64,000 bases of DNA, taken from Nonomuraea jiangxiensis (GTDB lineage Bacteria; Actinomycetota; Actinomycetes; Streptosporangiales; Streptosporangiaceae). Location: NCBI RefSeq assembly GCF_900099965.1, contig NZ_FNDJ01000014.1, positions 1 to 64,000 of the forward strand, written 5' to 3'. A program made the position numbers and the translations under genes. Under the pieces are notes generated by a model. That model had not been told where the DNA came from. It worked only from the letters and a program-made list of their open reading frames with translations, and searched no databases. Below are positions 50,925-58,567 of this stretch, in pieces. Each line of letters starts with the position of its first letter. Positions within the stretch are counted from its first letter, which is position 1.

Positions 50925-51842
50925 TCAGCCGCGCAGCTCGGGCGTGTGCTCCGCCAGCAGCTCCAGGAAGGCCGTCGCCAACCGGCCCTGATAGCCACGC
51001 CTGCGGCGGACCACGACCACGGGCAGGTCCGCGTGCAGGTTCTCCACCTCGATAGCCCGCAGGCTGCCGATGCGCAGCTCCTCCCTGACGCTGCTGACGG
51101 GCATGAGGGCGATGCCGAGCCCGGCCTGGACCAGCCGTTTCTGCGCCGTGAGGCTGTCCACCCTGGTGATCGGCGGGCCCGTCCGGCCCGCGGGCAGCCG
51201 GCGTTCCAGCAGGTGGCCGAAGGAGTCGGGCTGGCCGCGTTCGGGCGGGAAGCCGATCCAGCGCTCGTTCTCCAGCGCCCGTAGGTCCGGCAGGCGCGGC
51301 TCGGTGACCTCGTGCGAGGCGGGCACGACGACCAGCAGCTTCTCGGTGCCGAGCGGGACGCACTCCAACTGCGGGTCGGCGTCGGGGAAGTAGCGCAGGC
51401 CCAGGGACGCCTCGCCGCTGCGGACGAGCCCGCTCACCTCACGGCTCGTCGCGGTGCGCAACTCCACCGAAGCCTGCGGGAACCGGGCCTCGAACGTGCG
51501 CAGGACGTCCACCAGATGCGAGTCGGCCAGGGTGCCGACGATGGCCAGGCTGAGAGTCAGAGGGCTTCCCGGCTGCCGCACCTGCTCCCGTACGGCCCGC
51601 TCGCCGTCACGGACGGTCGCGAGGGCGGCCTCCGCGAAGGGCAGCAGCGTCCGGCCCGCGTCGGTGAGCGCCACCCGGCGGCCCGTCCGCTCGAACAGCG
51701 CCGCGCCCAGCGACTGCTCCAGCTCGCGGATCCGGCGGCTGATCGCGGGCTGGGACCGGTTGAGCCGCCTGGACGCCTCGGTGAACCCGCCCAGCTCGGC
51801 GATGCATACGAAAGCCTCGATCTCCTCCAGCGTCATAGGCAT
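50925..51842 (-). CDS. LysR-family transcriptional regulator
   Basis: A 305-residue LTTR. The winged helix-turn-helix is at about 3-62 (FTEASRRLNRSQPAISRRIR, LFERTGRRVALTDAG) and the effector domain at about 90-295. AGGAA lies five bases before the ATG at 51842. The promoter is divergent from the PEP mutase-like gene. A 15-bp palindrome with T-N11-A spacing overlaps its own start region, so autorepression and activation of the divergent gene are likely. Confidence 0.92.
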   Translation of the reverse strand: MPMTLEEIEAFVCIAELGGFTEASRRLNRSQPAISRRIRELEQSLGAALFERTGRRVALTDAGRTLLPFAEAALATVRDGERAVREQVRQPGSPLTLSLAIVGTLADSHLVDVLRTFEARFPQASVELRTATSREVSGLVRSGEASLGLRYFPDADPQLECVPLGTEKLLVVVPASHEVTEPRLPDLRALENERWIGFPPERGQPDSFGHLLERRLPAGRTGPPITRVDSLTAQKRLVQAGLGIALMPVSSVREELRIGSLRAIEVENLHADLPVVVVRRRRGYQGRLATAFLELLAEHTPELRG

Positions 51843-51855
51843 CAGGATTCCTGAT
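51841..51855. promoter_or_regulatory. LysR-type operator (T-N11-A palindrome)
   Basis: ATCAGGA-T-TCCTGAT is a perfect dyad that contains the LTTR box T-N11-A. It touches the first base pairs of the LysR start codon. A possible -10 box for LysR (TATGAT, minus strand) lies about 6 bases further at 51861-51866. Confidence 0.65.
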
Positions 51856-51943
51856 AATTCGGATCATATCTATGCATTTGACGAATCCTTAAAGGAACGG
51901 CGACAGTGAGCGGGTAACGCCAGTCCACCGGACGGAGAGCACC

Positions 51944-52756
51944 ATGACCGATCAGCTGGCCGCCGCCACCCGCTTCCGCGCCCTCCACGAGCGACCCGAG
52001 CCGCTCCTCCTGCCCAACCCGTGGGACGCCGGGACGGCGCGGATCCTTGCTTCGCTCGGCTTCGAGGCCCTGGCCACCACCAGCTTCGGCGTGGCCAACC
52101 AGCTCGGCCGCACCCGGGCCGACCGGCAGGACATCCTCGACAACTGCCGCGTCCTCAGTGAGGCGACCCCGCTCCCGGTCAACGCCGACCTGGAGAACGG
52201 GTACGCCGACGACCCCGCGGAGGCGGCCAAGATGGTCGCGGACGCCTGCGCGTACGGCGCGGTCGGGGCCTCGATCGAGGACGCGACGGGCGACCCCAGG
52301 AACCCCGTCTACGACTTCGGGCTCGCCGTCGAGCGTGTGCGGGCGGCCGTCGAGGTCGCCCGCGGCCTGCCCGTCCCGCTCGTGCTGACCGCCAGGGCGG
52401 AGAACCTGCTGTACGGCGTGGCCGGCCTCGACGAGGCCATCAGGCGCCTGCGGGCGTTCGAGGAGGCGGGCGCCGACGTCCTCTACGCCCCGGGCCTGCG
52501 CACCCTCGACCAGATGCGCGCGGTCGTCTCCTCCGTCGGCAAGCCGGTCAACGTGGTGATGGGCTTCGCGGACCCGGCGATCACCCTGGAGCAGCTCGCC
52601 GAGATCGGCGTGCGGCGGGTGAGCATCGGGGGCGCGCTCTCCCGGTTCGCGCTGAGCGCGTTCCTGGACGGCGCCCGGCAGATGCGCGCGGGCAGGTTCG
52701 GCTTCGTCGCGGAGATGGCCTCGGTCTCCGAACTCCACGAGGCATTCCACCCGTGA
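51944..52756 (+). CDS. Isocitrate lyase/PEP mutase-family protein
   Basis: A 270-residue TIM-barrel enzyme of the COG2513 kind. LLLPNPWDAGTARIL opens the barrel, NADLENGYADD and ASIEDATGDP carry the metal-binding acidic residues, and LTARAENLLYG and SIGGALSRFALSAF follow. The isocitrate lyase KKCGH motif is absent, so it is not a glyoxylate-shunt enzyme. Relatives cleave or rearrange 2-methylisocitrate, oxaloacetate or phosphonopyruvate. GGAGAGC lies about six bases before the ATG. Likely controlled by the divergent LysR. Confidence 0.85.
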   Translation: MTDQLAAATRFRALHERPEPLLLPNPWDAGTARILASLGFEALATTSFGVANQLGRTRADRQDILDNCRVLSEATPLPVNADLENGYADDPAEAAKMVADACAYGAVGASIEDATGDPRNPVYDFGLAVERVRAAVEVARGLPVPLVLTARAENLLYGVAGLDEAIRRLRAFEEAGADVLYAPGLRTLDQMRAVVSSVGKPVNVVMGFADPAITLEQLAEIGVRRVSIGGALSRFALSAFLDGARQMRAGRFGFVAEMASVSELHEAFHP

Positions 52757-52814
52757 CCCGGCCCCGGCGGGCCGTGAGATTCCACGGCAAGGCCAATTTT
52801 TCCATTTACTTCGT

Positions 52815-52830
52815 TATATCGTTCGATATA
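52815..52830. promoter_or_regulatory. PadR operator 1
   Basis: TATATCG-TT-CGATATA, a perfect 7-2-7 dyad 11 bases before the PadR start. It stands out as AT-rich and overlaps the probable -10 region. Confidence 0.7.
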
Positions 52831-52841
52831 GCATCCGACCC

Positions 52842-53363
52842 ATGATGAACGCACGTCGTACCCCGGGCGGCCTGGGTCCCACCGGGCGTTTCTTCGCCCC
52901 GGGTGAGCTGCGGCTGGCCGTCCTGGCCCTGGTCGCGGAGCGCCCCGGTCACGGCTACGAGATCATGAGCCGCCTGGCCGACCGCTTCAACGGCACCTAC
53001 GAGCCGAGCGCCGGCTCCATCTACCCCACCCTGCAACTGCTGGAGGACGAGGGCCTCGTACGCGTCGAGCCCGCCGACGGCCGCAAGGTCCACCACGTCA
53101 CCGACGAGGGCCGGCGGGCGGCCGAGGAGCAGGCCGAGGAGATCGAGCGGTTGTGGGGCCGGGCGGCCAGCAGGGGGGAGTGGGGGATGTTCCGCGAGCC
53201 CGAGGCCGCCGAGATCGTCGGCCCGGCGCTCCGCATGGTCAAGGCGGCCGTGAAGACCCTCGCCCACGCGCACGGCGACCCCCGCGTGGTCGAGCGCATC
53301 CAGGAGATCTTCGTCGACGCCCGCCACAGGATCGAGCAACTGGATCCGAGGAGGGGCCGATGA
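52842..53363 (+). CDS. PadR-family transcriptional regulator 1
   Basis: A 173-residue PadR with a winged-helix N-domain (about 18-95; LRLAVLALVAERPGHGYEI, GSIYPTLQLLEDEGLV) and a helical C-terminal dimerisation part. The palindrome just upstream suggests autoregulation. The stop overlaps the start of the siderophore-interacting protein gene by four bases (ATGA), so iron-linked or redox-linked control of that reductase is plausible. The start could be either of two adjacent ATG codons. Confidence 0.9.
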   Translation: MMNARRTPGGLGPTGRFFAPGELRLAVLALVAERPGHGYEIMSRLADRFNGTYEPSAGSIYPTLQLLEDEGLVRVEPADGRKVHHVTDEGRRAAEEQAEEIERLWGRAASRGEWGMFREPEAAEIVGPALRMVKAAVKTLAHAHGDPRVVERIQEIFVDARHRIEQLDPRRGR

Positions 53364-54076
53364 CCGTCGCCCGCCGGCTGCTCGACCGGATGTTCCTGAC
53401 CGGGGAGGTCGTCGAGGTCGAGCGGGTGACCGCCCGGATGCGGCGGGTCAGGATCGGGGGAGAGGCGCTGGCGGGCCTGAAGTGGACCCCTGGCCAGCAC
53501 GTACGGCTGCTCGTCGGGGAGGGCGGGCTGCTCGGCGGGGTGCTGCGCACGTACTCGATCTGGGACTACGACCCGACCTGGGAGGCCGTCGACCTGATCG
53601 GTTACGACCACGGCGGCGACTCGCCCGGCACCTCCTGGATCAGGAAGGCCGAGCCCGGCCGGGAGGTCTCCTTCACCCGGCCGGACGGCGGCTTCGTGGT
53701 GCAAGAGGATGCCCCCTACCACCTGTTCGCCGGGGAGGAGACGGCGTCGGTGGCCTTCGGCGCCATGCTGGGCGCCCTTCCCGGGGACGCGCGGGTGTTC
53801 GGCGCGATCGAGGCCGACAGCCCCGGCGACCACCTGGACCTGCACGGGGACCTGGTCAGGGTGAGCCGGAAGGGCGCGTCCGCGGCCGGATCCGCGGCCC
53901 TGGTGAACGCGGTCAGGGAGCTGGACCTGCCTGACGAGCCGGGCGTGGCCTACCTCGCGGGCGAGGCCCGCACGATCCAGGCGGTCCGCGCCCACCTGGT
54001 CGGCGAGCGCGGCTGGCGGCGCAGGGACGTGCGGACCAAGCCCTTCTGGACTCCGGGCAGGCGCGGCCTCGACTGA
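53360..54076 (+). CDS. Siderophore-interacting protein (ferric-siderophore reductase)
   Basis: A 238-residue FAD protein of the SIP/ViuB family, which reduces ferric siderophores in the cytoplasm. The FAD motif is RTYSIWDYDP (about 64-73), close to the family RTYT-x-R-x-Y-D. The NAD-binding half has LAGEARTIQAVRAHL, and a late KPFWTPGR corresponds to the family's C-terminal aromatic motif. It forms an operon with PadR 1 (four-base overlap). No siderophore synthesis or uptake genes are nearby. Confidence 0.87.
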   Translation: MTVARRLLDRMFLTGEVVEVERVTARMRRVRIGGEALAGLKWTPGQHVRLLVGEGGLLGGVLRTYSIWDYDPTWEAVDLIGYDHGGDSPGTSWIRKAEPGREVSFTRPDGGFVVQEDAPYHLFAGEETASVAFGAMLGALPGDARVFGAIEADSPGDHLDLHGDLVRVSRKGASAAGSAALVNAVRELDLPDEPGVAYLAGEARTIQAVRAHLVGERGWRRRDVRTKPFWTPGRRGLD

Positions 54077-54082
54077 GCCCTT

Positions 54083-54122
54083 CCTTGTCGTGATAATAAT
54101 ACCGGTATAGTTATCGACAAGG
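54083..54122. promoter_or_regulatory. Nested dyad over the map promoter
   Basis: CCTTGTCG at 54083-54090 and CGACAAGG at 54115-54122 flank an inner palindrome ATACCGGTAT (54099-54108). A -10 TATAGT lies at 54106-54111 and the right arm merges into the AAGGAGG ribosome site. It may be an operator, or the end of the preceding operon, or both. Confidence 0.5.
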
Positions 54123-54129
54123 AGGGGCC

Positions 54130-54897
54130 GTGATCGAGCTCAAGACAGCCGGCGAAATCGACGCGATGCGGGCGGCGGGGCGGGTGGTGGCCGCCGTCCA
54201 GGCGGCGGTGCGCGAGCGGGCCACCGTCGGGGTCTCGTTGCGGCAACTCGACGAGGTGGCCAGGGAGGTCATGGAGGAGGCCGGGGCGGGGGCGTCGTTT
54301 CTCGGTTACCACCCGTCGTTCGGCGCCATGCCGTATCCGGGGGTGATCTGCACCTCGGTCAACGGGGTGATGCTGCACGGGCTGCCGTCACCCTACCGGT
54401 TGCGCGACGGTGACCTGCTGAGCGTGGACTGCGGGGCGTACATCGAGGGGTGGCACGCCGACGGCACGGTCAGCTTCGCCGTCGGCCAGGCCCGCGCCGA
54501 GGACCTCAAGCTGATCAGGGTCGCCGAGGAGACGCTGGCCGCGGGCATCGAGGCAGCGCTGCCCGGCGGCCGGATGGGCGACATCGGCCACGCCATGTCC
54601 ACGGTGGGGCGGGGCGCGGGCTACGGCATGCAGAACGACTTCGGCGGCCACGGCATCGGGCGGGCCATGCATGAGTCGCCGTTCGTGCCCAACGAGGCCC
54701 GCCCGGGCCGGGGGCTGCGGCTGCGACCGGGGCTGGTGATCGCGATCGAGCCCAGCCTGATGGCCGGAGGCGGTGACGACTACGTCATGGCGGAGGACGG
54801 CTGGTCGGTGTGCTCGGCGGACGGGAGCAGGAGCGTTCACGTCGAGCACACGGTAGCCATAACTACGGACGGTCCGGTCATTTTGACCTTGCCGTAG
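54130..54897 (+). CDS. map: Type I methionine aminopeptidase
   Basis: A 255-residue M24 metallopeptidase that removes N-terminal methionine. Metal ligands expected for the family can be followed: the first Asp in LSVDCGAYIEGW, the second Asp in WHADGTVSF, the His in GGHGIGRAMHE, the Glu in AIEPSL and the last Glu in HVEHTVAI. GTG at 54130 has a strong AAGGAGG five bases upstream. Actinomycetes often carry two or three map genes, and this stand-alone copy with its own dyad promoter may be the accessory one. Confidence 0.93.
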   Translation: MIELKTAGEIDAMRAAGRVVAAVQAAVRERATVGVSLRQLDEVAREVMEEAGAGASFLGYHPSFGAMPYPGVICTSVNGVMLHGLPSPYRLRDGDLLSVDCGAYIEGWHADGTVSFAVGQARAEDLKLIRVAEETLAAGIEAALPGGRMGDIGHAMSTVGRGAGYGMQNDFGGHGIGRAMHESPFVPNEARPGRGLRLRPGLVIAIEPSLMAGGGDDYVMAEDGWSVCSADGSRSVHVEHTVAITTDGPVILTLP

Positions 54898-55128
54898 GGC
54901 GGAACGTCCGTCGCGCGGTGGCCAAGTGATGGTCATCGAGGGCGTTCTTGTTCCTCAACGGGAAGCACTGGTGCGTCAAGTACGCCGATCTTGGTCACGG
55001 CTTCCCCCATCCCCTGTATTTGTGCAGGTCAAGAGCGGAAATGCGGGCGTTTGTCAAACTTGGGCGGGGGGCAGATCTCCCTCCGATAGCTACGGAGAGT
55101 AGCCGAGCGGTTATCAGAGGAGAATCAC
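54898..55128. other. Spacer between map and the small secreted protein
   Basis: No gene is firmly supported. A frame from 54948 encodes an unusually Trp/Cys/His/Tyr-rich start (GKHWCVKYADLGHGF), and local GC is lower than around it, so a decayed gene fragment is possible. No promoter with good spacing was found. Confidence 0.35.
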
Positions 55129-55377
55129 ATGTACAGATCAGGGCTCGTCCTGGCCGGCCTCGTCGGTGGGATGATCATGGTCGCCGGTCCCGCGCTCGCC
55201 GCGACCCCAGGTGTCGCCGCCGTCGCAACGAACGCCAACATCCTGCCCGGGCCCGGCCACGGCAAGGACGACGGCGTCAAGTGGGACTTCGGCGAGTGGA
55301 ACAACTTCGGCGAGGACAACGACATCGTTGACGTCGACATCCTGAACCAGCTCCTCAAGTCGGTCCTGAGCGGCTGA
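55129..55377 (+). CDS. Small secreted acidic protein
   Basis: An 82-residue protein that I do not recognise. A classical signal peptide (about 1-25) ends with GPALA-A, so a mature peptide of about 57 residues is expected. The mature part has no cysteine, one GPGHGKDDG stretch, the aromatic KWDFGEWNNFG segment and an acidic DNDIVDVDIL helix. GAGGAG lies about six bases before the ATG and a terminator follows. Size and layout recall actinomycete cell-surface peptides, but chaplin motifs and cysteines are absent. Confidence 0.8.
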   Translation: MYRSGLVLAGLVGGMIMVAGPALAATPGVAAVATNANILPGPGHGKDDGVKWDFGEWNNFGEDNDIVDVDILNQLLKSVLSG

Positions 55378-55390
55378 TGCCAAGACGTAC

Positions 55391-55421
55391 GAAGGGGCTT
55401 GCCCACGGGGCGAGCCCCTTC
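55391..55421. terminator. Hairpin terminator after the small secreted protein
   Basis: GAAGGGGCTTGCCC pairs with GGGCGAGCCCCTTC (14 bp with one G-U pair) around a three-base loop, 13 bases after the stop. No strong U-tract. Confidence 0.75.
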
Positions 55422-55472
55422 GGGGCGTTCTGGCCCCTTTCCGGCTCCTCGCCGGGTGCTTCGTGGGCGGGT

Positions 55473-55522
55473 GCGGGCCCGGCCGCGGTCCTGTGTGCGG
55501 GGGGAGGCGCGGCCGGGCCCGC
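55473..55522. repeat. Perfect 15-bp inverted repeat
   Basis: GCGGGCCCGGCCGCG at 55473-55487 and its exact complement at 55508-55522 enclose 20 bases. It lies in the otherwise empty stretch 55422-55784, between the small secreted protein and the convergent carboxypeptidase gene. Function unknown. A second, bidirectional terminator is the simplest reading. Confidence 0.65.
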
Positions 55523-55784
55523 CGGGAGGGGAGCGCATGGGCGTGCGGTGGGAAACCGGCTTGGGTGTGGCCGGCGAAGGCCCCGGCGCTCCCTGGTCCG
55601 GGGGGCAGTGCTCCGGTGACGGAGACTGCGTCGATCCCGAATTCTGGCGTCCCTGGGCCGGTTATGTACGGAAAAAGCCACCCATAGCTGGAGTTCCAGG
55701 TGGCCGAATCGTAATGTGGCCCGAACGATCGGCGGTAAACCGGGGCGGCCCCCTGGGCGTCAGAGGGCCGCGGGCGTCGTCAGA

Positions 55785-57329
55785 TCAGCACTGGACCGGC
55801 TTGAGCCACGAGCATTCGAGGTCGCCCGTCGCGCCCGTCTCCGTGGCGCGGAGCTGTACGGCGTCGGTGGTCGCCGTGGCCCGGGAGAACTGCGCCAGCC
55901 GGACGGCGATCTTGTCCTCGATGTCCTTCGGCGAGCTCGACAGGTACTGGTTCAGCATGATGGAGAAGATCAGCGGCTCACCGTCGGCGCTCGTGACGTA
56001 GCCGGACAGGGCCGTGACCCCGGTCAGCGAGCCCGTCTTGGCGTGCACGTTGTTCGCCGCGGCCGTGCCCCGCATGCGGCTGGTCAGGGTGCCGCCGACG
56101 AAGCGGTCGGTGTTGCCCGCGATCGGCAGGGCGTCGTACCAGGTCTGGAACCAGGGCTTGCTCCGTACGGCCGACAGGAGCTGCACGATCGAGGCCGGCG
56201 AGAAGCCGTCGCGGCGCGACAGCCCGGACCCGTCACGCATGTTGATCACCTGCACCCCGTTGGCCCTGGCGAAGTCGGTGCTGACCTTGAGCCCGGCCGA
56301 CCAGGTGCCCTGGCCGGCGGCCTTGCGGCCCATGGCCTTGGTGAGGATCTCGGCGTGGATGTTGTTGCTCAGCTTCATGAACGGCACCAGCAGCTCGCCC
56401 AGCGGCATCGACTCGTGCCTGGCCAGCTCCGTCGCGCCCGACCCGGCCGCGCCCGTCACGGTAGGCCCGAGCACCTTGACGCCGTGCCTGGTCAGCGCGT
56501 CGCGGAAGAGTGAGGACGCGTACGCCGTGGGGTCGTCGACGGCCACCCACTCCCGGTACGAGGTCGCCACCGTACCGGTGATCACGACGGTGCGGCTGCT
56601 GTGCTGCCGCTCGATGAGCACGTCGGTCGCCGTGCCCACGGTGGCCCGGTTGACGATCTTCAGGTAGTCGGTGGGCGGCGTGGTGGTCACCTTGACCTTG
56701 CCGTTCTCGGCCGCCACCGCGACGACCACCGAGCCGGCGTCGTAGTCCGTGTCGGGGGAGGCGGTCAGCGCCGAGATCGGCGCCGCGTAGTACGCGGTCT
56801 CGTCGTCCCAGGCCCAGTCGTTGCCGAGCCGCTGCGTGTCGAACCAGGAGTCGTCGGCCACGAGCCTGCCCGTGACGCGCTTGACGCCCGCGGCCGCCAC
56901 CTCCTTGGCCAGCGCGTCGTAGTCGGCGGCCAGCATGGTCGGGTCACCGGTGCCACGCAGCACCAGGTCGCCCGCCAGCACCGAGCCGGCCCTGCGGCCG
57001 CTGCTCAGCACGGTGGTGGGGAAGCGGTAGTCGAGCCCGAGCGTCTCCACCGCGGCGGCCGAGGTGAACAGCTTGGTGTTCGAGGCCGGGATCAGGAGCT
57101 TGCCCGCGTCGGTGGCGTACAACTCCTCGCCGGTCTGGGCGCTCTTGACCACGACGCCCGCCCTGGCGATCGTGAGGCGTGAGTCGGCGAGGATCTGGTT
57201 GATGTCCTGGGTCAGGTCGGCCACGCCCGCCGATGGATCGAGCGCGACGGCCGGTAAGGAGGGGCTGGACGCCCACGCGAGGGCCGCGACGAGCGCGCCC
57301 GCGACGAGGGAGGCTGAGGTGCGCCGCAT
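55785..57329 (-). CDS. dacB: D-alanyl-D-alanine carboxypeptidase/endopeptidase (PBP4, peptidase S13)
   Basis: A 514-residue exported penicillin-binding protein that trims or opens peptidoglycan cross-links. Signal peptide at about 1-30. The three active-site motifs are complete: S83-x-x-K86 in PASNTKLF, S321-x-N323 in KLSNNIHAE and K431-T-G433 in HAKTGSLTG. The long insert between the first two motifs is usual for PBP4 types. GGAGA lies four bases before the ATG. The C-terminus carries two cysteines (ECSWLKPVQC) that may pair outside the cell. Confidence 0.94.
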   Translation of the reverse strand: MRRTSASLVAGALVAALAWASSPSLPAVALDPSAGVADLTQDINQILADSRLTIARAGVVVKSAQTGEELYATDAGKLLIPASNTKLFTSAAAVETLGLDYRFPTTVLSSGRRAGSVLAGDLVLRGTGDPTMLAADYDALAKEVAAAGVKRVTGRLVADDSWFDTQRLGNDWAWDDETAYYAAPISALTASPDTDYDAGSVVVAVAAENGKVKVTTTPPTDYLKIVNRATVGTATDVLIERQHSSRTVVITGTVATSYREWVAVDDPTAYASSLFRDALTRHGVKVLGPTVTGAAGSGATELARHESMPLGELLVPFMKLSNNIHAEILTKAMGRKAAGQGTWSAGLKVSTDFARANGVQVINMRDGSGLSRRDGFSPASIVQLLSAVRSKPWFQTWYDALPIAGNTDRFVGGTLTSRMRGTAAANNVHAKTGSLTGVTALSGYVTSADGEPLIFSIMLNQYLSSSPKDIEDKIAVRLAQFSRATATTDAVQLRATETGATGDLECSWLKPVQC

Positions 57330-57361
57330 GGGGTCTCCAATGAACTTGGGGATCGCATGAG

Positions 57362-57390
57362 ATCATGAATCAGCACCCGCGGCCCCGCAA
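57362..57390 (-). promoter_or_regulatory. dacB promoter
   Basis: On the minus strand TTGCGG (57390-57385) and CATGAT (57367-57362) have a 17-base spacer, giving a leader of about 25 bases. Confidence 0.5.
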
Positions 57391-57416
57391 TCCGCAAATC
57401 TCCGTATTGACAGGAG

Positions 57417-57965
57417 TCAGGTCGGCTGGCCGTGGGTCAGCAGGAATTCGCAGTCGCCGAACGAGATCTCGTCCCCCGACTTGACCCGGGCGGGCCCCAC
57501 CAGCCGCCACCCGTTGAGCCTGGTGCCGTTGAGCGACCCCAGATCGATCAGCATCCAGTGGCCGTCGCCCTCGCGCCGCAACTCGGCGTGCACCCGGGAG
57601 ACCGTCAGATCCGACAGCACGAGATCGCACGCCGATCCCCGGCCCACCACGTAACGCAGCCGGTCGTCGTCCGGCAGGGCCAGCCGGGGCAATCTGGGCC
57701 GCCGCCAGGCCGCCTGCACCTTGGTGGTGAACTCCGACACCGACGCCACCGCGTCGGTCAGCCGTTGCCGGAACGTCGGCCGCCGCGGCAGGTCGGCCAC
57801 CAGCTCGTCCAGCTCCTGCTGGTTGCGCGCGCGCAGCGCCTGGTCCACGCGGCCCACGAACGTGTCGTGCGAGATCCGCCCCTCCACGGCACGATCCCTG
57901 AGCTCGTCGATCGCACGGTCGCGTTCCCCGTCGGATGCCCGAAAGGGCGGGTGCGTGGAACTCAT
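57417..57965 (-). CDS. DUF1707-FHA domain protein
   Basis: A 182-residue protein with an N-terminal DUF1707 domain (about 8-62; RASDGERDRAIDELRDRAVE and LVADLP) and a C-terminal forkhead-associated domain (about 100-178). The FHA phosphothreonine-binding residues are present: VGRGSACDL, SRVHAEL and LGSLNGTRLNG. FHA domains read Ser/Thr kinase marks, so the kinases at 7.7-13 kb are possible partners. A leaderless -10 box GATACT lies six bases before the ATG at 57965. The longer upstream frame overlaps the divergent PadR operator. Confidence 0.9.
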   Translation of the reverse strand: MSSTHPPFRASDGERDRAIDELRDRAVEGRISHDTFVGRVDQALRARNQQELDELVADLPRRPTFRQRLTDAVASVSEFTTKVQAAWRRPRLPRLALPDDDRLRYVVGRGSACDLVLSDLTVSRVHAELRREGDGHWMLIDLGSLNGTRLNGWRLVGPARVKSGDEISFGDCEFLLTHGQPT

Positions 57966-57971
57966 GTAGCG

Positions 57972-57977
57972 AGTATC
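57972..57977 (-). promoter_or_regulatory. Leaderless -10 box of the FHA gene
   Basis: GATACT on the minus strand, then six bases, then ATG 57965. There is no ribosome-binding site. Confidence 0.5.
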
Positions 57978-58026
57978 GGCCTGAACCGCGTTCCGTGTCC
58001 AGAATACGCGGATCGGGTTGCCAGAG

Positions 58027-58052
58027 GCATACTCGGTATGCATACTCAGTAT
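58027..58052. promoter_or_regulatory. PadR operator 2, two overlapping palindromes
   Basis: GCATAC-TCG-GTATGC (58027-58041) overlaps a second site whose core ATACT-C-AGTAT (58042-58052) is perfect. The centres are 13 bases apart and the second ends two bases before the PadR ATG. ATACT/AGTAT dyads are a familiar PadR target type. Confidence 0.75.
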
Positions 58053-58054
58053 CC

Positions 58055-58567
58055 ATGTCGATCAGACATGGACTGCTCGCGCTCCTGGATCGCGGGCCCC
58101 GGTACGGCTACCAACTCCGGGTCGAATTCGAGGCCGCGACGGGCGGGACCTGGCCGCTCAACATCGGCCAGGTCTACACCACGCTCGCCCGCCTGGAACG
58201 TGACGGCCTGGTCGAGCCCGGCGGCGCCGACGAGCAGGGCCGTGCCGTCTACGCGATCACCGGGGCCGGTCGCGAGGAGCTGGAGCGCTGGTTCGGCACC
58301 CCCGTCGCACCGGGCGACCGGCCCAGGGACGAACTCGTCATCAAGATCGCGATGGCCGTGGCCGGCGGCGCCGTCGACGTGGCCGAGGTGATCCAGGCCC
58401 AGCGCGCGGCCACCATGCGCGCCCTGCAGGAGCTCACCAGGACCAAACGCGCCGCGACAGGGGGGCTCGCGGAGCGGCTGGTGATCGACTCGTCCATCTT
58501 CAAAGCCGAGGCGGAGCAGCGCTGGCTGGACCACTGCGAGGCCGTTTCCAAGGAGAAGAGCTCATGA
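58055..58567 (+). CDS. PadR-family transcriptional regulator 2
   Basis: A 170-residue PadR. Winged helix at about 1-80 (SIRHGLLALLDRGPRYGYQL and IGQVYTTLARLERDGLV), then a helical C-terminal domain. The ATG at 58055 lies directly after the double operator, with no ribosome-binding site, so it is probably leaderless and self-repressed. Its stop overlaps the ABC ATPase start by four bases, as in known PadR-exporter operons. Confidence 0.91.
   Translation: MSIRHGLLALLDRGPRYGYQLRVEFEAATGGTWPLNIGQVYTTLARLERDGLVEPGGADEQGRAVYAITGAGREELERWFGTPVAPGDRPRDELVIKIAMAVAGGAVDVAEVIQAQRAATMRALQELTRTKRAATGGLAERLVIDSSIFKAEAEQRWLDHCEAVSKEKSS

Noticed and set aside
55088..55120. tRNA-like segment (GTAGCCGAGCGGTT)
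   Set aside because: It resembles a tRNA D-arm only. No acceptor stem, anticodon arm or T-arm can be built around it.
54948..55331. 127-residue frame before and across the small secreted protein gene
   Set aside because: The first 40 residues look protein-like, but the rest is Arg-rich shadow of the secreted protein gene. The start codon is TTG with no ribosome site.
55537..56001. Frame starting ATG 55537 behind a good GGGAGGGG site
   Set aside because: It runs more than 200 bases antisense into dacB and shows no recognisable motif after the first 40 residues.
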